64,000 bases of DNA from Fructobacillus evanidus (GTDB lineage: Bacteria; Bacillota; Bacilli; Lactobacillales; Lactobacillaceae): the NCBI RefSeq assembly GCF_963580165.1, contig NZ_CAUZLM010000001.1:186001-250000 (forward strand), written 5' to 3'. The first letter of the stretch is position 1. Each line of letters opens with the position of its first letter. The position numbers and the translations under genes were made by a program. Below, piece after piece: positions 44,801 to 53,655 of this stretch. The notes below the pieces were generated by a model. The model was not told the DNA's origin. It saw only the letters and a program-made list of their open reading frames with translations, and made no database searches.

Positions 44801-47800
44801 GTTTACACGCTATTAATGACGTGGCTAATCCTGATTTAGAAATTGATTACCAACCAGTTAGCCTCGATGAAGTGAAGGTTGCGGTTGTTGCCCTTGAAGA
44901 AAAGGGACGGTCAACCAAAAAGCGCTTTCACGAAATTGCCCATACGGAACCAGCGAGCCTGCTGAGGCAAGAACAATTGGTGACTGAAGCGGTTAATCAA
45001 GGATTAACGGCTATTCACGATGCCAAGACGAAGCAAGAACTGAAAGTGGCGTTAGAACGGGCACTGGTAGCAATCGATGGTGTTGCCGAACCACAGTTAA
45101 TCAAAGAATTTCAACCGGTTTCGGCAGCCGATCGTAAACAAGCGATTGATCAAGTGGTGGCTGTCGGTCAACAAAAAAAGCAGCAATTCAAGCAAGTGGT
45201 GCATGTTGAATCCGATAGCCTTAATCAGCAGGCAGACTTTGTGGACCAGTTAGTTCAAAAAGCGACAATTGCTCTTCAGCAGGCCAAAACAAACGGTGAT
45301 TTAAATGGTACGATGGCAAAAGCGCTCAAAGATATTAATGCAGTTGCCAACCCAACCATGTTGATTGCTTATCAGCCGGTTAGTCAACATGATATTGGTC
45401 GTGCAGTGGCGATTTTGCAGCAAATTGGACAAGAAAAAAGCGATTCCTTTGATCAAATTATCGGCGTTGATCCAATGAGCCTGGCTAATCAGAAGGCTAA
45501 ATTGAATCTTATAATTTCTAATGGTATCGAGAAATTAAATCGAGCGGAAACGAACCGCGAATTTGAGCAAAGTTTCCAAAAGGTGTGCCAAGCAATTCGA
45601 GCTGTTGAAAATCCAACAATTCAAGAAATATTGAAGGAGCCAACGGCAGCTGATAAGACCTTGTCGATTAGTTTCTTAGAACAAGCTGCTCAAGACCAAC
45701 GTGACCTTTTCCAAAAGGTTGCCCATGCTGACCAACAGAGCTTGGCGCAGCAACTGTCAATTTTAGAAGAGGCTCTCAAAGTTGGAACACAAGCAATTAA
45801 CCAAGCAAAGACGAAGGGCGAACTCGCTAAAGTCAGCGACCAGGCACTAATAAAAATCAGGGCGGTAGCGAAGCCGGAGGTTGAATTTGCTTACAAAGAG
45901 GCGACTGCTTATGACATTGGTGTCGCCTATGGTAACCTTTTAGATATTATTTCGGCCAAGCGCAAGCAGTTTGAAACAATTTTGCATGTTGACCCAATCA
46001 GTTTGTCGAAACAACTTCAACTTTTAGACTTGATTAAAAAATCCACGACTATCGAACTGAATCAATCGATGATTCAAAAAGACATTCAGGAAGCCTATGA
46101 GAAGGGAGCTAAGGCTGTTCATTTGGTAGCAGCGCCACAAATTTTAAGCGAATACCAACCGGTCACGGCAGAGGAACGCCACCTTGGTGAACAGACTTTA
46201 CGAAAGGCTGGTGAGGCGAAAAAGGCTGATTTTGCAGCTATTAGCCATGTTGATCAAGAAAGTTTACGGGCTCAGCAATCAGTCGTTGACTCGGTTTTGG
46301 CAACCGGATTGCAGGAATTGCAAAAAGCAAAAGCCACTGGTGCCTTTCGAAAGGCTGTGGCTGACAACCTTGATCGCATGCAACGAATTGAAGAGCCTTT
46401 AATTCAAAAGGACTATCAGCCGGTGACCGATATGGACCGTTACTTAGCACGGCAGGCAATTAATCATGCCGGTCAGGCTAAAAAGCAAGCCATTCTTGCT
46501 GTCGAACATGGCGAGAAAAAGAGCGTCCAGCAACAGGTTGAAGCGGTGCAACAAGCGATTATTCAAGCACAGCAGGGTGTTGTCCGAGCAGTAGTTCAAG
46601 GTGATTTGAAGCGGGCTGTCCAAGCTGGCTTTGATTCGATTGCTAAAATTGCCGGGCCAGCACTGGAAGCTGATTATCAACCAATTACCCAGGCTGAGCA
46701 AGACCAAGCACTTTTGGCCTTGAATCAAGCAGCAAATGATAAAAAAACCGCTTTTGCTGCCATTGATCATGTCGATTTGGTTAGCCTGTCCTTACAGTCA
46801 GGTTTGATTGAAACAAACCGAGTGAATGGGCAGCAGTTGCTATCGGCTGCCAAAATCAAGAAAGATCTTCGCCAAAGTTTGGCGGATGCATTAACGCAAA
46901 TTGACCAGGTGGCTGCTCCAATCAAGGAAATTGGTTATCGCCAAGTTGAGGCCAACGATCAAGCAGATGCCAAGGAGCAATTACGGACAGCCGGTGAGTC
47001 CCAAAAACAAAAATTTGCAGCTTTGGTAGGTGTTGATCCTGACAGCTTAGCGAAACAACAGCTTTTAGTTGATCAAGGAGAAAATGCTGCGAGTCAGGCT
47101 GTTGACCAGGCACAAACAAACGGGGAGCTAGTCACTGCTTGCCAACGGGGACTGACAGCAATTCGTCAAATAGCAGCACCTGTTGTTTTGGAAGAACTGA
47201 AACCAGCAACTATAGCTGATAAGAAAATGGCTAAGGAGTATCTTGGCCAGGTCGTGGCACAACGTGAAGAGTTATTCCGGCAAATTAGTCATGTGGACCA
47301 GGCTAGTTTGGCTCAGCAATTGCAGGTATTGAACCAAGCTTTGTCGCAGGGACAAGAAACCATTGACCGGGCGGCAACTAAGGGAGATTTGAACCAAGCC
47401 GTCACACAGGCTGAACAAGCGGTTACTAGTATTAGTCAGCCAAGCTTGCTCCCTCTTTTCCGGCTGGTTAGTCAGGATGAAAAATCAGCTGTCGATGATT
47501 TATTGGCACGGCAGGCTAACCTGAAAAAGGGTCAATTTGATGCAGTTACCCATGTTGACCCAGAAAGCCTCAACCAACAAAAACAGGCCGTTGATCAAGC
47601 TTTGGCACAGGCGCACGATTTAGTTGCCAAGTCTAAAACAAAGCAGGACTTGAACCAGGCATTAGCAGCTGGCTTGCAGGTTATTCAGGATGTTGTTGAA
47701 CCGGTCGTTCAAACAGAATTCCGTTCGGTTACCAAGGATGACCGTAACCAGGCGCTAGAAATTCTTAACCAGGCCTTTTTGAAAAAGCAAGAGCATTTTT

Positions 47801-49962
47801 CCGACATTAAAAATGTGGATGAGCAAAGCCTAAAGGCGCAAGTAGCTGCCCTGAAGGCTGCTCGAAGGACAGCGATTGGGATTCTTTCAGCTGCTGAAAA
47901 CCAAGGGCAGTTGCAGACTGCCTTGCAGGCTGGACTAAGTGGCTTGAACCAAGTGGCCGACCCAGAAGTACAGTTGGCTTATCGACCAGTGACTTTAGCT
48001 GATAAAGCCGGCATCGAAAAGATGTTGACCCAGTATGGTCATGCTAAGCAAGAGCGTTTTTCTAAGATTACTCATGTTGACTTGGAGAGCCTCAAACAGC
48101 AACAGCAACAAATTGACCGTATCCTGGAACAAGCTAAGGAAGCACTGGCTCAAGCAAAGTTGCATCAAGATTTAACCGCTGTCCAAAAGCAAGCAGTGGC
48201 CAAGATTGACTTAGTGGCTAATCCGGTTCTGATTTTTGCTTATCAAGCAGTTACTGACCAAGAAAAAGCGGAAGCGGCACAGCAGCTTAGCGCTGCTGGC
48301 CAGGCAAAGAAGGACGACTTCTTGGTCATTGACCATGTTGATCAGCAAAGTTTGGAAAATCAGTTGGCCCAGCTTGCATATGTTTTGCGGAGCGGCCATC
48401 ATTCGATTGAAAAGGCGACGGTTCACCATGAACTGGTTGCAGCGCTTAAGCAAAGTTTAGCTGATATACAGGCAGTGGCGAAGCCAAGTTTAGCACCCGA
48501 ATATCGCCAAGCGACAGTCGACCAAAAAGCGGATGGTCAGCAGATGTTATCGGTGGCTGCCAAAGAAAGGCTAGCACGTTTTGAAGCCCTCGATGGTGTC
48601 AATCAAGAAAGTCTGTTGGAACAAAAAGGATTGTTAGCGGGTGTTGTGAAGCGCTATTCTGCTTTGATTGATCAGGCAGAAACTGTTAACGATGTCCATG
48701 TGCTTGTCAACAAGGGCTTGCAAGACATTAACCAAGTAGCACAGCCAAAGCAAAATTGGCAGGATCAAGCGGTTAACAAGGAAGAAATGCAAGTTGCTAT
48801 CCAAGATGTGACGGTAGCGGGTCAACATCGAATCCAAGACTTTGGACAAATTACCGGAGTTGACCTTGATGAATTGGCACAGCAACAGCAAGCCGTGAAT
48901 AAAGTCGTCAAGGAAGGTCTTACTACTATTAGTTTGGCCAAGAACCATGGCCAATTAAAGACTGCGGTTATGAAAATTAAGGAAGCCATTCAGGCGGTTC
49001 AAGCACCGCAAATTCAATGGATTTTCCGACAACCGACTGATGCAGATTGCCAAGAAATCCGTAGGAACGTTCAACAAAAGGCGAATGAGCAAAAGAAAAT
49101 CTTTGAAAAGAATCCAGGGGTTGATGCTGAGTCGTTAGCAAAGCAAGAAGCTGCTATTGATCAAATTGTTCAGCGAGCCAATCAAAAATTGGTTGAAGCC
49201 ACAGTGAATGCCAGCTTAGTAGCCATTGAACAAGAAGCACTGGATGCCATTGAAGCGGTTGGTCAGCCAGATATGATGCGTTCTTTCCAACCAGTTGATA
49301 TTGATGAAGCTAACCGCGCCAAGGGTGTGATTCAAACTGCAGGGGATGAGCTGAAGCAGCGGTTTAACGCAATTGAAAATGTTGATCCAGTTAGCCTCCA
49401 CCAACAAGTGGAGCGGATTGATCAGTTAATGGCAGTTGCCAATCAACGGATTAATGATGCCAATACGAATGCCGATGTTGACCAAGTTCAAGAAGAAACT
49501 TTGGATGATTTTGCCATGATTTTAGCACCAAGTACTTTGACGCCTAAGCGCGAAGAACGAACACAGGCACATCGGTCAATTGACTGGGCCGGTGCTAAGA
49601 AACAGGCAGAAATTGACCAGGTACCAAATCCAGACGTATCAATCTACCAAGCGACTATTAACCAGTTACGAGAAGCAATGGACCAGGCGCATCAGGCAAT
49701 TGATCAAGCAAAAACCGGTCAAGAGCTAACAGAGCAATTAACAAAATCCTTGAAGAAAATTAAGGCGCTAACGGTGCCGGTGGCCAATCAGGAACAGCCA
49801 AACCAAGCGGTTATTCAGGCGGCTAAGCAGCAGATTGACTGGGCTGGTGCTAAGAAGCAGGCAGAAATTGATCAGGTACTGAATCCTGACCTATCAACAT
49901 ATCAGGTTAGTGTTAATCGTTTACGAGACGTAATGTCCCAGGCACGTCAAGCTATTGACTAA
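41815..49962 (+). CDS. Giant repeat-rich surface protein, N-terminal 2,715 residues (interrupted by in-frame TAA)
   Basis: The N terminus (KKYTIYQSRRAWLVAS, then a hydrophobic stretch) resembles the KxYKxGKxW-type signal of Lactobacillales surface proteins, with cleavage probable near residues 42-50. Residues about 50-165 are acidic and Gln/Asn-rich. About 165-770 form a non-repetitive, probably binding, domain that I do not recognise. About 800-930 is helical. About 940-2580 holds nineteen 87-residue units. Two and a half further units with DWAGAKKQAEIDQV follow. The reading frame stops at TAA 49960-49962 where the previous repeat has CAA, and continues in the same frame to a sortase-type end. 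AAAGGA precedes the ATG. Confidence 0.88.
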   Translation: MDTNIKKKYTIYQSRRAWLVASTVLASSGFTLVDGHYQISGHAAQVQTVENARADDDRQQNEGQLAARVNLDQADFGVDVDTKDDDKRENEADDDITVDNPRPERRHQGPGTVVVVPDNPGENADQQQNPNTEGSQSKQDQKPDKEDSQSGKDQKSAGDQQKNPGVTDLAQQPLPSLYEQTTDAYEKLVTTLKTSEPNLNGGGDAVLDSDQRHIAQAGQMIFGEPDKSLLGLTGIKNDYSNVSEMRLTADESFTQQITDRVKKILGENQKTTKTSYFPTQNTLVLGGGMPLTANISPSNDSILNPERYYKMLQATLSSVANVLSMGMADDKLTSNYERGQYGVYLRVAVPRGVDPNEFVKTLNLDSTRFAAEMNFNATLGLDRLGNMVPGLNQILSQGLGVPLSGNVGSLVDAVLGKTVSQLNEKYGTNLTFKNSDSPFYPITVYPKATKVSNQDDPVALYLLVRGDELNRYSGAVTEAKIILTKFFMETLSWAGNIKGGAYGYLNFDLNRYPGNMSSQEMEKHYNADGQHQQRLADLKVYADNSPYKILTRHQLPPQKYGHAFLSLNLMDSNDMLSRSSHDYGKNGDLGSDIALKYADQKEVHPLPLSKVPTWRAYISLFDQKQALNTKEVAGHSEEWAEVDHQERVLPGQDLDHRVVKLADGQNFYDQASRFDRVIDYFDHQVLLDEQGFHPSQNVQSLRLARSVDPAGQKTSRQDFAIYNRPFTVYYNGEMTLKNGEVVPVRPTKLTVFQENQTLQSPLDSQRNSAFATIEKQGEYLFSLIKHLQPKLLDQTVADYGQKIQTVVSEANQKLNQSQTMDDIRSVQKDRLDQLLAIQNQATAKHQLEPAVLNTNRDLAYQQIDQEALSTKVTINNATELTKEQKQALLDQVETIVQTGKNDVGLAPDVKSARRVLDRIIDALRAIFLGKAGKEEAKVALAQAGQEKKQDFAKIAHVDPKSLHKQEKVVDHEVAFYQKRVSQSKTTVELARTLADGLHAINDVANPDLEIDYQPVSLDEVKVAVVALEEKGRSTKKRFHEIAHTEPASLLRQEQLVTEAVNQGLTAIHDAKTKQELKVALERALVAIDGVAEPQLIKEFQPVSAADRKQAIDQVVAVGQQKKQQFKQVVHVESDSLNQQADFVDQLVQKATIALQQAKTNGDLNGTMAKALKDINAVANPTMLIAYQPVSQHDIGRAVAILQQIGQEKSDSFDQIIGVDPMSLANQKAKLNLIISNGIEKLNRAETNREFEQSFQKVCQAIRAVENPTIQEILKEPTAADKTLSISFLEQAAQDQRDLFQKVAHADQQSLAQQLSILEEALKVGTQAINQAKTKGELAKVSDQALIKIRAVAKPEVEFAYKEATAYDIGVAYGNLLDIISAKRKQFETILHVDPISLSKQLQLLDLIKKSTTIELNQSMIQKDIQEAYEKGAKAVHLVAAPQILSEYQPVTAEERHLGEQTLRKAGEAKKADFAAISHVDQESLRAQQSVVDSVLATGLQELQKAKATGAFRKAVADNLDRMQRIEEPLIQKDYQPVTDMDRYLARQAINHAGQAKKQAILAVEHGEKKSVQQQVEAVQQAIIQAQQGVVRAVVQGDLKRAVQAGFDSIAKIAGPALEADYQPITQAEQDQALLALNQAANDKKTAFAAIDHVDLVSLSLQSGLIETNRVNGQQLLSAAKIKKDLRQSLADALTQIDQVAAPIKEIGYRQVEANDQADAKEQLRTAGESQKQKFAALVGVDPDSLAKQQLLVDQGENAASQAVDQAQTNGELVTACQRGLTAIRQIAAPVVLEELKPATIADKKMAKEYLGQVVAQREELFRQISHVDQASLAQQLQVLNQALSQGQETIDRAATKGDLNQAVTQAEQAVTSISQPSLLPLFRLVSQDEKSAVDDLLARQANLKKGQFDAVTHVDPESLNQQKQAVDQALAQAHDLVAKSKTKQDLNQALAAGLQVIQDVVEPVVQTEFRSVTKDDRNQALEILNQAFLKKQEHFSDIKNVDEQSLKAQVAALKAARRTAIGILSAAENQGQLQTALQAGLSGLNQVADPEVQLAYRPVTLADKAGIEKMLTQYGHAKQERFSKITHVDLESLKQQQQQIDRILEQAKEALAQAKLHQDLTAVQKQAVAKIDLVANPVLIFAYQAVTDQEKAEAAQQLSAAGQAKKDDFLVIDHVDQQSLENQLAQLAYVLRSGHHSIEKATVHHELVAALKQSLADIQAVAKPSLAPEYRQATVDQKADGQQMLSVAAKERLARFEALDGVNQESLLEQKGLLAGVVKRYSALIDQAETVNDVHVLVNKGLQDINQVAQPKQNWQDQAVNKEEMQVAIQDVTVAGQHRIQDFGQITGVDLDELAQQQQAVNKVVKEGLTTISLAKNHGQLKTAVMKIKEAIQAVQAPQIQWIFRQPTDADCQEIRRNVQQKANEQKKIFEKNPGVDAESLAKQEAAIDQIVQRANQKLVEATVNASLVAIEQEALDAIEAVGQPDMMRSFQPVDIDEANRAKGVIQTAGDELKQRFNAIENVDPVSLHQQVERIDQLMAVANQRINDANTNADVDQVQEETLDDFAMILAPSTLTPKREERTQAHRSIDWAGAKKQAEIDQVPNPDVSIYQATINQLREAMDQAHQAIDQAKTGQELTEQLTKSLKKIKALTVPVANQEQPNQAVIQAAKQQIDWAGAKKQAEIDQVLNPDLSTYQVSVNRLRDVMSQARQAID
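44630..49556 (+). repeat. Nineteen tandem 261-bp (87-residue) repeats
   Basis: Each unit carries the pattern GQxKKxxFxxIxHVDxxSLxxQ, then a helix, IxxAKTxxELxxAL and IxxVAxPxxxxxYQPVT. Units are diverged at the DNA level, so the array is old rather than a recent expansion. The heptad-like spacing suggests stacked three-helix bundles comparable to DUF1542/EbhA-type stalks, though I cannot assign a family. Confidence 0.85.
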
Positions 49963-50922
49963 GCAAAGACTGGTCAAGATTTAACAGAACAATTAACGGG
50001 ATTTTTGAAGAACATTAATACTCTAACGGTTCCGGTCGCTAATCAAGCTCAACCTAGTCAAGCTGAAATTCAGACAGCCAACCAACAAGTAGACCAGGCT
50101 GGTGAAAAGAAGCGTGTAGCAATCGAGGCCGTAAGCAATGCTGACAAACGGTCTTATGAAACAGCTATTGCTCGGTTGCAACAGGCTCTTGAACAGGCTC
50201 ACCAGGCAATTAGCCAAGTAAAAACTCTGCAAAGTCTTGATGGGGATGTCAAGGCGGCGTTGAAGACAATCGAAACGATTGCTGAACCAATGGTTGATCC
50301 ATCAGTTGAACCATCAGTTGAACCGAAGACGGATGAAAAGAAAACGATGGTACCAGCTACTCCATCAGTTGAACCAAAGGCCGATGAGAAGGAAACAACG
50401 GTACCAGCTACTCCATCTGTTGAACCAAAGGCCGATGAGAAGGAAACAACGGTACCAGCTACTCCATCTGTTGAATCGAAGACGGATAAGAGGGGAGCAG
50501 TAGTACCGACCAATCAAACCAAAGCATTGCACATCGATGACAAGCAAGTGGCCACATCAGTGAAAGTTAGTGATAGCAAGCTGGCACAAGCCGTTTCTCG
50601 GCCAGCAGAAATCGCGCAGTCGAATGCTGGAGCGCAACAGTTGTTAACTGACTTGTCGGAAGATAATTCTGCAACAGCCAAGGATAGTCATATTGAGCAA
50701 AAGCAGAAGACAATGATTGATCAAATTGATGCAACTATCCAGCATCGCCAAATTGATGATACTTATACAGACCAGTCTGATTCAATTAGCATCTTGCCAA
50801 AAACAAATCATGGCCATATCAATCATCAGCGTTCAGTGAAATCAAGCATTTTGGTTGCTTGGTTAGTGGTCTTAACAGGACTTGGTTTGATTAAGAAAAA
50901 GTATGATGATATTGATTTTTAA
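49963..50922 (+). pseudogene. Detached C-terminal part of the giant surface protein with sortase-like signal
   Basis: This continues the frame of the upstream gene after the single TAA. It starts in the middle of a repeat (AKTGQDLTEQL), completes it, adds one more unit, then about three 17-residue repeats of VEPKADEKETTVPATPS (about 50300-50500), a Ser/Asp-rich spacer, and ILPKTN followed by a hydrophobic span and KKKY. LPKTN is a plausible variant of LPXTG. A TTG at 50005 could start a 305-residue product but it has only a weak ribosome binding site and no signal peptide, so it would not be exported. Confidence 0.85.
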
Positions 50923-51008
50923 AGTTTTTAATAAAATTAAAAAAATCACGAAGTTGGGATGAGTTTGATATTTTTGAATAGAAAAACCTCTTGAATAGCC
51001 AGATAGAA

Positions 51009-51043
51009 AAGTTCGATTAGTCACAGATTAATCGAGCTTTTTT
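51009..51043 (+). terminator. Terminator after giant surface protein
   Basis: AGTTCGATTA and TAATCGAGCT form a 10-bp stem with one G-U pair, followed by TTTTTT. Confidence 0.8.
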
Positions 51044-51112
51044 GTTTGGAAATGCTCATGCAAAAATTCATGAAAAAATGTGTTTTCAGAGACTTTATTT
51101 CCAAATTTGTTG

Positions 51113-51121
51113 TGCTATAAT
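51113..51121 (+). promoter_or_regulatory. Extended -10 promoter of GNAT gene
   Basis: TGcTATAAT with T-rich DNA upstream but no clear -35. Transcription would begin near 51128, shortly before AAAGGAG. Confidence 0.6.
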
Positions 51122-51182
51122 TGGTGCCTGATGACATTTGGAAAGGAGTAGCGTACTGATATTAGTGCGCGATATTACGCAT

Positions 51183-51722
51183 ATGCCAGCAGTATTTATG
51201 CGACGAGCACAGGCTCGTGATGTCTCTGAAATTGTTTCAATTTTACAGACCGCCAAAGGTTATTTAAAGGAGCAGGGGATTGACCAGTGGCAATCCGATT
51301 ACCCAAATGAAGCGACCGTCCAAGCTGATTTGGATGCGCAACAGGGTTTTGTCTTAGTTGTGGGTGACGAGGTGGCGGGATATGCTGCTGCCTTTGAAGG
51401 GGAAGACCCACTCTACACGGACATTAAAGAAGGTAGTTGGGCTGATAGCGGTCACCCGCACGACTATGCCTCACTCCATCGGGTAGCGATGTCGGACAAG
51501 TTCCGGGGCCAGCGGCTAACACCACGTTTCTTTACGGCGTTAATTTCATTCTTTTATGCACGGGGAGCACGCGATTTTCGCATCGATACCCATCCAGGGA
51601 ACATGCCCATGCAAAAGGTGATTGCTAATAATGGTTTTGAAAAACGTGGTTCAGTTGATATGCTCGAAGCAGACCATATCTCAACAAAGCGTTTTGCCTA
51701 CCAATTAATTATTAATGATTAA
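51183..51722 (+). CDS. GNAT family N-acetyltransferase
   Basis: Acetyl-CoA-dependent acyltransferase with core motif VAMSDKFRGQRLTPRFF (the pyrophosphate-binding arm Q/RxxGx/A region is partly altered to RGQRLT) and C-terminal GFEKRGSV. Substrate is unknown. The start is uncertain: the only strong ribosome binding site, AAAGGAG at 51142-51148, points to an in-frame CTG at 51156, not to an ATG. ATG 51183 (listed here) and ATG 51198 lack sites. The true protein may be 179 to 188 residues. Confidence 0.82.
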   Translation: MPAVFMRRAQARDVSEIVSILQTAKGYLKEQGIDQWQSDYPNEATVQADLDAQQGFVLVVGDEVAGYAAAFEGEDPLYTDIKEGSWADSGHPHDYASLHRVAMSDKFRGQRLTPRFFTALISFFYARGARDFRIDTHPGNMPMQKVIANNGFEKRGSVDMLEADHISTKRFAYQLIIND

Positions 51723-51807
51723 AGAAGAAACCGCCAATCGACTGATTGACGGTTTTTTCTGAGCTATAATCTTGGCTTAAATTCATTTTTTTACACTAAC
51801 AGTGCCC

Positions 51808-52194
51808 CTAATCTTGTAGGGCCTGCATGGCCAGGTGATGAGGGCCTTGATTTTTTCGATCCGATATCCAGGTGTAAAAGGTTAAATCAGGATTGGGTAA
51901 GAAGGCTAAAATCAGATCGACTTCTTTTTGATAATGCTTGGCATAGCCCTTTTGCATGGAGCTGACTAGGATCTTTGAATCCGAGACGATTTCGACGAGT
52001 TGACTTGTTTTTAGGATTGTTAATTCTGATTTAACCGCCCAAAGTAGAGCTAAAAATTCAGCTTTGTGGTTATCCTCACAGTCTGCTAAGCGAACTTTTT
52101 TTTGGTATTGTTGACCGTCTTGAACGAGAACAAGACCAGCACTGGCGTGGTGGCTATCTTTTTGATAGGCCGCATCGATTGCTAAACGAATCAC
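51808..52194 (-). CDS. RNase H-like protein (ribonuclease HI family)
   Basis: A 128-residue RNase H-fold protein. Three acidic active-site residues are in place: Asp in RLAIDAAY, Glu in HKAEFLALLWA, and Asp in VSDSKIL. I choose the GTG complementary to 52192-52194, which has AAAGGA about 8 bases before, over a longer frame reaching 52233. It is divergent from ebsA. Related Lactobacillales genomes keep an RNase H-like gene beside ebsA. Activity is likely but untested. Confidence 0.82.
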   Translation of the reverse strand: MIRLAIDAAYQKDSHHASAGLVLVQDGQQYQKKVRLADCEDNHKAEFLALLWAVKSELTILKTSQLVEIVSDSKILVSSMQKGYAKHYQKEVDLILAFLPNPDLTFYTWISDRKNQGPHHLAMQALQD

Positions 52195-52298
52195 ATTTTT
52201 TTCCTTTCTCGGACTTTTCTTCAGTTCTAACAATACCAGAATGCATTAGTAAATGGTAAAATAATAGATGTTTAGATACGGAACAAGGAGAACGTTTC

Positions 52299-52676
52299 AT
52301 GCGTGTTATTCGCGGTTTTTATCAACCAAAGGCGGACTGGTCCAATATTGCTTGGATTATGTGGTTATCCGTTTTAATCATTAGTCCTATTTGGGCTAGT
52401 GAGCTTTTTTACAGTATCGATTGGTGGTGGGCGACCTATACCATTATCATAGTCTTGATTGGCCTGTGGACTTTTTTTGGCCGTAAAATGATGCTTGAAA
52501 ATCAAACATTGACGATTAAAAGTGCTTGGATGATGAAGAAACAAGTGATTGACTTGAATGACTCAGCGGTCAATTGGTTTTTTGACCAAAAGGCACTCAT
52601 TATTGTGATTGGTGGCCGGCCACGGGCCTACCATCTTTCAAAGAAAATGGCGCAAGCGCTGAAAGGAATGGCCTAA
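52299..52676 (+). CDS. ebsA: EbsA family membrane protein
   Basis: A small membrane protein of 125 residues with two spans at about 18-60 separated by a short loop with aromatic residues (IDWWWATY), then a PH-like cytoplasmic part. It matches the EbsA family first named in enterococci; function is unclear. AAGGAG precedes ATG 52299. Its stop abuts the rluD start, implying coupling. Confidence 0.75.
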   Translation: MRVIRGFYQPKADWSNIAWIMWLSVLIISPIWASELFYSIDWWWATYTIIIVLIGLWTFFGRKMMLENQTLTIKSAWMMKKQVIDLNDSAVNWFFDQKALIIVIGGRPRAYHLSKKMAQALKGMA

Positions 52677-53600
52677 ATGGCTGAAATAACACCGGTCACA
52701 ATGACAATTGACCAAGAACAGGGACGGTTAGATGCCGTTTTAGGACAGGCAAAGTTACCTTATTCGCGGTCAACGCTGGCTAACTGGATTAAAGAAGGGC
52801 TCGTGTTAGTCAATGATCAAGCCGTGAAACGGTCTTATGTGGTCAAAAAGGGTGATGTTGTTAGTATTAACCCACCGGCGGTCAAAGAAACGACACTCGA
52901 GGCAGAAAATATTCCTCTTGATGTTGTATACGAAGACGATGACCTGCTGGTTGTGAATAAACCCCAGGGAATGGTTGTTCATCCCGCACCTGGTCATTCA
53001 GGCGGCACTTTGGTCAACGCTTTGCTTTATCATGCCCCTCTATCAACGATTAACGGCGAATTCCGTCCCGGAATCGTCCATCGAATTGACCGGGATACTT
53101 CTGGCTTGTTGATGGTGGCGAAAAATGACCAAGCTCATCATGCCTTAGCCGCTGAATTAAAGGCTCATAAAACGCAAAGAATTTACTATGCGTTGGTGAA
53201 AGGAAACTTTGAGGAGAATGAGGGAACCATTGATGCACCGATCGGTCGACACCCTAAGGACCGTAAGAAACAGGCGGTGATTGGGGATGGCCGTGAGGCC
53301 GTGACTCATTTTAAGGTGATTGAACGTTTTGTCGGTTATACACTGCTAGAATTGGCATTAGAGACTGGTCGAACGCATCAAATCCGGGTGCATTTGGCTT
53401 ATATTGGTCACCCGGTCGTTGGTGATAGTGTTTATGGCCACCAGGACAAAATTTTTAATATTAAATTACCAGGTCAGTTGCTTCATGCAAAAACGCTGGT
53501 GCTGACTCAACCAAAGACACAAGAGGAACTTCGCTTTGATTCAGCATTACCACCGCTATTTGAACAGGTATTGCAAGAATTGCGTGAAAACCAAGGTTGA
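52677..53600 (+). CDS. rluD: RluD-type 23S rRNA pseudouridine synthase
   Basis: Isomerises uridines in 23S rRNA. The 307-residue protein has an N-terminal S4 RNA-binding domain (about 15-75) and the catalytic motif HRIDRDTSGLLMVAKN near 137-152 with the Asp nucleophile. The later GRTHQIRVH motif is also present. The ATG follows the ebsA stop directly, with AAGGAATG inside ebsA serving as binding site. pyrR follows after 55 bases. Confidence 0.93.
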   Translation: MAEITPVTMTIDQEQGRLDAVLGQAKLPYSRSTLANWIKEGLVLVNDQAVKRSYVVKKGDVVSINPPAVKETTLEAENIPLDVVYEDDDLLVVNKPQGMVVHPAPGHSGGTLVNALLYHAPLSTINGEFRPGIVHRIDRDTSGLLMVAKNDQAHHALAAELKAHKTQRIYYALVKGNFEENEGTIDAPIGRHPKDRKKQAVIGDGREAVTHFKVIERFVGYTLLELALETGRTHQIRVHLAYIGHPVVGDSVYGHQDKIFNIKLPGQLLHAKTLVLTQPKTQEELRFDSALPPLFEQVLQELRENQG

Positions 53601-53655
53601 TAATTGGTGGAAAATCAGTTAGTAACGTCAATAGGCCCGACAGAAAGGACGAAAC

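Noticed and set aside
50005..50922. Independent surface protein gene starting at TTG 50005
   Set aside because: It starts in the middle of a repeat in the same frame as the upstream gene and has no signal peptide; it is the cut-off C terminus.
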